11,993 nucleotides of DNA from Solirubrobacterales bacterium 70-9. Its GTDB lineage: Bacteria > Actinomycetota > Thermoleophilia > Solirubrobacterales > 70-9. The stretch is taken from positions 1-11,993 of the forward strand of contig MKSH01000050.1 in NCBI GenBank assembly GCA_001898095.1. Direction: 5' to 3'. The notes beneath the pieces are model-generated. The model did not search any database and was not told the origin of the DNA. It saw nothing but the letters and a program-made list of their open reading frames with translations. Shown piece by piece: positions 7,385 to 11,993 of the stretch; positions within the stretch are counted from its first letter, which is position 1, and each line of letters begins with the position of its first letter. The position numbers and the translations under genes are program-made.

Positions 7385-9609
7385 ACGACCGGCGCGGCGG
7401 CGAGGACTGGGACCCCGTCCTCTCGGAGATCCTCTACAACTACGAGCTGACGATGAACCGGGAGATGGGGCGCGCCCTCGTCAACCTCTCCGGCTCCTTC
7501 CTCTTCGTCTCCGCCTCCGACTTCGCCTGCGGCTGCCTCGACGCCGAAGGCAACATCCTGACCACGATCTCCTGGTCGCTGCAGATGGGCTACGCGATCT
7601 CCAACACGGTGCGGCACTCGCTCGAGCGCTTCGCCGGGGACCTGCGGCCGGGCGACGTGATCTTCGCCAACGACCCTTACGAGGGCGGCGGCCTGCACTC
7701 CCACGACGTGGTCGTCGTCGCCCCGGTCTTCGACGGCGAGGAGATCCTCATGTGGGTGGGGGTGAGCGCCCACGTGACCGACGTCGGCGGCGCCGTGCCG
7801 GGCGGCTACTCGGTCGAACATTCCGAAGTCTTCGGTGAGAACGTCCGCTTCACGCCGGTGAAGTTCTACGACGCGGGCAAGTTCCGCCAGGACGTCCTCG
7901 ACGCCTTCCTCACCAACACGCGGCTGCCGGAGGCGACCGAGATCGACCTGAAGGCGATCACCGGCGCGGTCTGGATGGGCAAGGAGCGCTGCGCGGCGAT
8001 GATCGAACAGCACGGCGGCGCGACCGTGCGGAAGATCCACGCGGCGCAGATCGTGAACGCCGCGACCGCCTTCCGCGAGCGGCTGTCCCACCTCCCCGAC
8101 GGTGCCTACGCGGGCGCCGCGCACATGGAGCACGACGGCGAGGACGACAAGATCTACACGATTCGCGCGACCCTGATCAAGGAGGGCTCGCAGCTCACCG
8201 TCGACTACACCGGCACCGACGAGCAGGCGCCGGGGGTGCTGAACGGGACCGCGGTGGGGGCGATCGGCGACGCGATGGCGGCGCTCGGCACCGTCTACGC
8301 GCCGGAGCTGCCGTTCAACGAGGGGCTGCTGGAGCCGGTCACCGTGATCGCCCCGGCGGGGACGCTGGTGAACGCGCGCAAGCCCGCGCCGATCTCCGGC
8401 GCCACCGTCTACGCGAGCTGGTTCGGCACCGACGCGATCCTCGAGGCCTCCAACTACCTGCTGGCCGGCGACCCGGAGGCGGCGGTGCGGCGCAGCGGGC
8501 CGTGGGGGAGTTGGACCTTCGCCTGGCTGCAGGGCCCGAACCAGTACGGGGACCCGTGGTTCTGGAACGTCTTCAGCGGCGGCTCCGGCGGCGCCAGCGC
8601 GGTCGAGGCGCGCGACGGCGAGAACGCGATGATGGGGATCCAGACGATCGACGCCTTCATCCCCAACGTCGAGGAGTACGAGATCCAGAGTCCGGTGCTC
8701 TTCCTCGACACCCGCTTCTCGCCCGACACCGGCGGGGCCGGGAGAAACCGCGGCGGGCTGGCGCTGGAATCGCTCTGCACGCCGTACGACACCGAGCGCT
8801 GGGACATCGTCGTCTTCCACAACCGGCTGACGGCGCCGTCCTCGGCGGTCTGCGGCGGGCAGCCCGGGGCGGGCGCGGCGATCCGCTTCGCCCACGACGC
8901 GATGCCCTCGGTCCACGACCACTGGGACAAGCGCGAGGAGCTTCCCGTCCACGAGTACGCCGCCGCCGCGGAGCAGCCGCCCGCCCGTGGCCGGGGCTAC
9001 TCGGTGACCCCCGAGGACGCCTATTACATCCGCGCCACCGGGGGCCCCGGCTTCGGCGACCCGCTGCTGCGCGAGCCGGCCCACGTGGCCGAGGACATCG
9101 CCCGCGGCTACGTCAGCATCGAGGCGGCGGAAAAGGTCTACGGGGTCTGCGTCGACGCCGACGGAGCGGTCGACGAGAGCGCCACCGAGGGGCTGCGCGA
9201 GGAGCGCCGGGTCGCCCGCCGGGAGCTGCCGCTGGGCCACGAGGCGCTGCCGCTGGGCGATGGCTCGGGCGGCGAGCCGATTTACCGCGAGCCGGTCGCG
9301 GGCGAGCCGCAGGTGCTCGGCGAGAGCCTCGCGATCGACGCCGCCGGGCGGTACCGCTGCCGCCGCTGCGAGCACGATTTCGCCGCCAACTCGACCAACT
9401 GGAAGTGGTGGGCGGCGACCGACGAGGAGCCGGTCTCGGCCGACTCGATCGGCGCCCCGATCCTCGAGCGCCCCCAGCACGACCTCGTCTTCCGCCGTTA
9501 CTGCTGTCCCGGCTGCGGGGTCCAGGTGGACACCGAGGTGGCGCCCGCGGGCGAGGCGCCGCGCTGGAACTTCCGGCCGCTCTCGGTCTACCGAGGGGAG
9601 GGCAAGTGA
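7381..9609 (+). CDS. HyuB-type subunit fused to an acetone-carboxylase-gamma-like cysteine-ribbon domain
   Basis: This is a 742-residue protein. Residues 1 to about 610 are a full hydantoinase B/oxoprolinase (acetone carboxylase alpha-like) domain, with FANDPYEGGGLHSHD (95-109), SAHVTDVGG (129-137), DYTGTDEQAPG (275-285), FSGGSGGA (398-405), GGAGRNRGG (451-459) and the closing TGGPGFGDPL (553-562). His106/His108/Asp109 and His131/Asp134 are candidate metal ligands. The family normally stops near here. This protein continues with about 130 residues containing CRRC (660-663) and CPGC (709-712) around a tryptophan-rich stretch (NWKWW, 673-677), resembling the separate gamma subunit of acetone carboxylases. 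The GTG start overlaps the hyuA-like stop (GTGA), so equal co-production with HyuA is expected. The likely role is the catalytic partner of HyuA in an ATP-dependent, biotin-independent carboxylase (inferred). The alternative is hydantoin or oxoproline hydrolysis. Confidence 0.9.
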   Translation: MNDRRGGEDWDPVLSEILYNYELTMNREMGRALVNLSGSFLFVSASDFACGCLDAEGNILTTISWSLQMGYAISNTVRHSLERFAGDLRPGDVIFANDPYEGGGLHSHDVVVVAPVFDGEEILMWVGVSAHVTDVGGAVPGGYSVEHSEVFGENVRFTPVKFYDAGKFRQDVLDAFLTNTRLPEATEIDLKAITGAVWMGKERCAAMIEQHGGATVRKIHAAQIVNAATAFRERLSHLPDGAYAGAAHMEHDGEDDKIYTIRATLIKEGSQLTVDYTGTDEQAPGVLNGTAVGAIGDAMAALGTVYAPELPFNEGLLEPVTVIAPAGTLVNARKPAPISGATVYASWFGTDAILEASNYLLAGDPEAAVRRSGPWGSWTFAWLQGPNQYGDPWFWNVFSGGSGGASAVEARDGENAMMGIQTIDAFIPNVEEYEIQSPVLFLDTRFSPDTGGAGRNRGGLALESLCTPYDTERWDIVVFHNRLTAPSSAVCGGQPGAGAAIRFAHDAMPSVHDHWDKREELPVHEYAAAAEQPPARGRGYSVTPEDAYYIRATGGPGFGDPLLREPAHVAEDIARGYVSIEAAEKVYGVCVDADGAVDESATEGLREERRVARRELPLGHEALPLGDGSGGEPIYREPVAGEPQVLGESLAIDAAGRYRCRRCEHDFAANSTNWKWWAATDEEPVSADSIGAPILERPQHDLVFRRYCCPGCGVQVDTEVAPAGEAPRWNFRPLSVYRGEGK

Positions 9610-9616
9610 CGGCGCC

Positions 9617-9623
9617 GGAGAGG
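9617..9623 (+). promoter_or_regulatory. Shine-Dalgarno site deciding the first acyl-CoA dehydrogenase start
   Basis: GGAGAGG at 9617-9623 lies 8 bases before a GTG at 9632. The reading frame stays open far upstream into the HyuB gene, but nothing upstream of 9632 in this frame resembles an acyl-CoA dehydrogenase. The GTG gives the expected family length of about 400 residues. Confidence 0.7.
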
Positions 9624-9631
9624 TCGCGGCG

Positions 9632-10834
9632 GTGAGGCTCGGCGAGGTCGCCGAGCTCGACTCCTTCCGCGCCGAGGTGCGCGAGTTCCTCGCCGCCGAG
9701 GCCCCCTCGATCCCCGAGCGGGCGGGCTTCCGCAGCCCCGAGGACGCCGCCGAGGACAAGGTCCGCCGCGAGTGGCGGGCGAAGCTCTTCGAGGCCGGAT
9801 ACCTCGGCGCCGACTGGCCGGAGCGCTTCGGTGGGGGGACCCGCGAGTGGAACCCGGTGCTCGACCTGATCGTCAGCGAAGAGGTGGCCCGCGCCGGGCT
9901 GCCGCCGCTCACCGACCAGACCCACCTCGCCGCCTTCGCCCTCTTGCGCTTCGGCACGCCGGAGCAGCAGGAGCGCTTCTTGCCCGCGATCCGCGAGGGG
10001 CGCGAGACCTGGTGCCAGCTCTTCAGCGAGCCCGACGCGGGCTCCGACCTGGCCGCGATGCGCACCGTGGCCGCGCCGCTGAAGGGCGGGGGGTACCGGG
10101 TCGACGGCCAGAAGGTATGGTCGAGCAACGCCGCCTGGGCCGAGTTCGGCTTCCTCCTCGCCCGCACCGACACCGCCGCCGAGCGCCACCGCGGCATCTC
10201 TGCCTTCATCGTGCCGATGTCCGCGGCGGGGCTGGAGATCCGGCCGCTGCGCGAGATCACCGGCACCGAGGACTTCAGCGAGGTCTTCATGGAGGGCGTC
10301 GAGCTCGGGCCGGACGCGCTGCTCGGTGGCCGCGAGGACGGCTGGCGGGTGGCGATGGAGAGCCTCGGCGCCGAGCGCGCCGGGCTCGGCGCCGGCGGCA
10401 GGCGGCTGCGCAAGCTGCTCGACTCGATGGTCGAGCTCGCCCGGGAGGAGGGCGCCGACGGCGCCCGGCCCGCCGACTCGGAGGAGGTGCGCGACCGGAT
10501 CGCCGGGTTCGCCGCCGAGATCGAGATCAACAACCTGCTCGTCCAGCAGCGGCTGGCGCGCGAGCTGCGCGGCGCCGAACGCCCCTCCGACCTGCCGATC
10601 GGCAAGCTCGTCTTCAGCGAGCTGAACCTGGCGATGGTCGAATACGGGATGCGGCTGCAGGGCTCCCGCTCGCTCCTCACCGAGGGCGACCCGGAAGCGC
10701 GGCAATCCGGCCGCTGGCAGGACGAGTACCTCTACGCCCGCACCTTCACGGTGGCCGGCGGAGCCTCGGAGATCATGCGGAACATCGTCGCCGAGCGCGC
10801 CCTGGGGATGCCCAGGGAGAAGCGCGGCGGCTGA
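9632..10834 (+). CDS. Acyl-CoA dehydrogenase family protein (FadE-like)
   Basis: This is a 400-residue flavoprotein of the acyl-CoA dehydrogenase family, which introduces a C2-C3 double bond into an acyl-CoA and passes electrons to ETF. The N-terminal helical domain (about 8-122) includes DWPERFGG (61-68). The middle beta domain carries the FAD/substrate signature WCQLFSEPDAGSDLA (127-141) and GQKVWSSNA (159-167). The C-terminal helical domain (about 235-395) ends with ASEIMRNIVAERALGMPR (378-395), the usual FAD-contact tail. At the position of the Glu base of medium-chain enzymes (the Glu of YEGT) this protein has Gly376 by eye alignment. Its base may lie elsewhere, or it may work with a partner subunit. 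It begins 22 bp after the HyuB-like stop with its own ribosome site, and a second acyl-CoA dehydrogenase follows after the SDR gene. The substrate is unknown; a CoA ligase to supply it is not in the window. Confidence 0.92.
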   Translation: MRLGEVAELDSFRAEVREFLAAEAPSIPERAGFRSPEDAAEDKVRREWRAKLFEAGYLGADWPERFGGGTREWNPVLDLIVSEEVARAGLPPLTDQTHLAAFALLRFGTPEQQERFLPAIREGRETWCQLFSEPDAGSDLAAMRTVAAPLKGGGYRVDGQKVWSSNAAWAEFGFLLARTDTAAERHRGISAFIVPMSAAGLEIRPLREITGTEDFSEVFMEGVELGPDALLGGREDGWRVAMESLGAERAGLGAGGRRLRKLLDSMVELAREEGADGARPADSEEVRDRIAGFAAEIEINNLLVQQRLARELRGAERPSDLPIGKLVFSELNLAMVEYGMRLQGSRSLLTEGDPEARQSGRWQDEYLYARTFTVAGGASEIMRNIVAERALGMPREKRGG

Positions 10835-10843
10835 AAGGGGAAG
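10834..10843 (+). promoter_or_regulatory. Shine-Dalgarno site for the SDR gene
   Basis: AAAGGGGAAG begins at the last base of the acyl-CoA dehydrogenase stop and precedes the GTG at 10849; the GGGG core ends 8 bases before it. The site selects this GTG in a frame that is otherwise open for more than 1 kb upstream, overlapping the preceding gene. Confidence 0.7.
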
Positions 10844-10848
10844 ACGAC

Positions 10849-11619
10849 GTGCCAGGACCATTCGACCTCACCGGGCAGGCCGCCCTCGTCACCGGCGGCA
10901 ACGGCGGGATCGGCCTCGGGATCGCTCTGGCGCTCGCCGAAGCGGGCGCCGACGTGGCGATCTGGGGGACCGACGCGGGCAAGAATCAGGCGGCTGCCGA
11001 GCAGTTGCGCGGGGCGGGCGGCGGCAAGGTCCACGCCGCGGTCTGCGACGTCAGCGACGAGGCCGCGGTGGCGACGGCGATGGCGGAGACGGTCGGCGCC
11101 CTCGGCGGCCTGCACTCCTGCTTTGCCAACGCCGGCACCCCGGCCCGGCCGACCCCGTTCGAGAAGACCGATCTGGACGACTGGAAGCGAGTCGAGGCGG
11201 TCAACCTCGAGGGCGTCTTCCTCACCCTGCGCGCCGCCGCCGCGGCGATGATCGAGGCGGGGACTGGGGGCAGCCTGGTCGCCACCTCCTCGCTGACCGC
11301 GATCGAGGGGGCGCCGCGCTCGGCCGCCTACGCGGCGACGAAGGGCGCGCTGGTCTCGCTGGTGCGCACGCTGGCGGTGGAGCTCGCCCGCAAGGGGATC
11401 CGCGCCAACGCGATCATGCCCGGCTGGATCGACACCGAGCTGACCCACGACATGCTCGCCGACGAGCGCTTCGCGGGCGCGGTGATGCCGCGGATCCCGG
11501 CGCGGCGCTGGGGCCTGCCCGCCGACCTCGGGCCGGCCGCCGTCTACCTCGCCTCGCCCGCCACTTCCTACCACACGGGCGACGTCCTGCGGATCGATGG
11601 CGCGTACAGCATCAGCTGA
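10849..11619 (+). CDS. Short-chain dehydrogenase/reductase (classical SDR)
   Basis: This is a 256-residue NAD(P)-dependent oxidoreductase that interconverts an alcohol and a ketone in the cytoplasm. The Rossmann nucleotide motif is TGGNGGIG (15-22), with Asp67 for adenine-ring contact (CDVSD) and NAG (94-96). The catalytic tetrad is complete: Asn119 (VNLEG), Ser148, Tyr161 and Lys165 (YAATK). The PGWIDTEL stretch (191-198) is the usual loop after strand 6, and GDVLRIDGAY (244-253) is the typical classical-SDR ending. Length and motif spacing are ordinary. In the operon it sits between two acyl-CoA dehydrogenase genes and downstream of a putative ketone carboxylase. It could therefore make or remove the ketone substrate, or serve as a 3-hydroxyacyl-CoA dehydrogenase (both inferred). 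The next gene probably starts within its last 23 bp. Confidence 0.94.
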   Translation: MPGPFDLTGQAALVTGGNGGIGLGIALALAEAGADVAIWGTDAGKNQAAAEQLRGAGGGKVHAAVCDVSDEAAVATAMAETVGALGGLHSCFANAGTPARPTPFEKTDLDDWKRVEAVNLEGVFLTLRAAAAAMIEAGTGGSLVATSSLTAIEGAPRSAAYAATKGALVSLVRTLAVELARKGIRANAIMPGWIDTELTHDMLADERFAGAVMPRIPARRWGLPADLGPAAVYLASPATSYHTGDVLRIDGAYSIS

Positions 11620-11993
11620 CCTCCCCGGCCTGCCGCTGGAGCTCGACCTCGACGACGAGCAGCAGCAGCTCGCCGAGGCGACCCGCGGCTTCCTCGCCCG
11701 CCACTACCCGGTGGCCGACGCCCGCGCGGTGCTGGAGGGCGAGCGCGAGCGCGACGCCGAGGGCTGGCGCCGCGCCGCCGAGATGGGCTGGGCGGCGGTC
11801 CTCGCCGGCGAGGAGCTGAGCGGCCTCGAAGCGGGCCCGCCCGAGGCGACCATCGTCGCCGAAGAGCTAGGCCGCGCGGTGAACTGGATGCCGTTCCTCG
11901 GCAACGCCCTGGCCACCGCCGCCCTCGCCGGGACCCTCGGGCGCGTTCGCAGTAGTGACCGCATACCGGCCATTTCTGCGAACTCATCGGCGG
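11597..11993 (+). CDS. Second acyl-CoA dehydrogenase family protein, N-terminal part (truncated by window end, possibly disrupted)
   Basis: An open frame from the ATG at 11597 runs to the window end without a stop, overlapping the SDR gene by 23 bp. The first 115 or so residues look like the N-terminal helical domain of an acyl-CoA dehydrogenase: LDLDDEQQQLAEATRGFLARH (about 16-36), WRRAAEMGWAAVLAGEELSG (about 57-76), IVAEELGRAVNWMPFLGNALA (about 86-106). From about 11941 the reading (RVRSSDRIPAISANSSA) no longer resembles the family. The DNA there is also less GC-rich and contains a large imperfect inverted repeat, so the gene may be interrupted by another element. Ribosome-site support for 11597 is weak. 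Paired acyl-CoA dehydrogenase genes in actinobacteria can encode heteromeric enzymes, so this may be the partner of the protein at 9632-10834 (inferred). Confidence 0.75.
   Translation, partial: MARTASADLPGLPLELDLDDEQQQLAEATRGFLARHYPVADARAVLEGERERDAEGWRRAAEMGWAAVLAGEELSGLEAGPPEATIVAEELGRAVNWMPFLGNALATAALAGTLGRVRSSDRIPAISANSSA
11945..11983. repeat. Imperfect inverted repeat in atypical-composition end segment; possible mobile-element terminus
   Basis: GTTCGCAG (11945-11952) and CTGCGAAC (11976-11983) are perfect 8-bp inverted complements. The similarity extends inward to 18-base arms (11945-11962 against 11966-11983), with 14 of 18 positions matching around a 3-base centre. The segment interrupts the coding logic of an acyl-CoA dehydrogenase gene and is less GC-rich than everything before it. 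Repeated short motifs of this kind occur near the ends of some insertion sequences, but no transposase is in the window, so this identification is a hypothesis. Confidence 0.5.

Noticed and set aside
7240..10680. An 1146-codon open frame on the minus strand opposite the hyuA, hyuB and acyl-CoA dehydrogenase genes
   Set aside because: Its translation is low-complexity Arg/Ala/Ser- and Val/Asp/Gly-rich with no recognisable domain. It lies opposite well-supported genes and is an artefact of high GC content.
11568..11987. A minus-strand open frame starting in the atypical end segment, with a CxxxC-like start (PVCGHYC)
   Set aside because: After the first dozen residues it is Arg/Pro-rich antisense of the acyl-CoA dehydrogenase gene. 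There is too little to call a transposase or zinc-ribbon gene.

Overview
The window is about 12 kb of very GC-rich DNA. Genes are tightly packed, GTG starts are common, and four consecutive gene pairs abut or overlap by a few bases. With a Gram-positive-style lipoprotein binding protein, this suggests a high-GC actinobacterium, possibly of the Solirubrobacterales/Thermoleophilia type. That placement is inferred from composition and gene style only.

Left part (1-2600, all minus strand). A substrate-binding lipoprotein of the ribose/galactose type (1410-2600) is followed by a strong rho-independent terminator (1360-1390). Beyond it lies a separate two-gene unit: a secreted polysaccharide deacetylase (529-1290), whose stop overlaps the start of a small PH-domain protein (95-532). 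A hairpin of unknown role sits at the left edge (3-25).

Right part (2744-11993, all plus strand, divergent from the binding protein). One long putative operon encodes: a tandem-domain sugar-type ABC ATPase; its permease (GTGA overlap); a HyuA/acetone-carboxylase-beta-like subunit starting 1 bp after the permease stop; a HyuB/acetone-carboxylase-alpha-like subunit (GTGA overlap) carrying an extra C-terminal cysteine-ribbon domain that looks like the acetone carboxylase gamma subunit; an acyl-CoA dehydrogenase; an SDR oxidoreductase; and a second acyl-CoA dehydrogenase that is cut by the window end and whose reading becomes non-homologous at about 11940.

How the parts may work together (inference). 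The binding protein, ATPase and permease would form an importer. The SDR could oxidise a secondary alcohol to a ketone (or reduce the ketone), the HyuA/HyuB-gamma complex could carboxylate a ketone with ATP, and the acyl-CoA dehydrogenases could continue with beta-oxidation-like steps once a CoA ester is made. No CoA ligase, thiolase or regulator is visible in the window. The substrate is unknown. The sugar-type transporter linked to a carboxylase, the HyuB-gamma fusion, the eight-cysteine binding protein and the disrupted end of the operon are the points most worth a second look.
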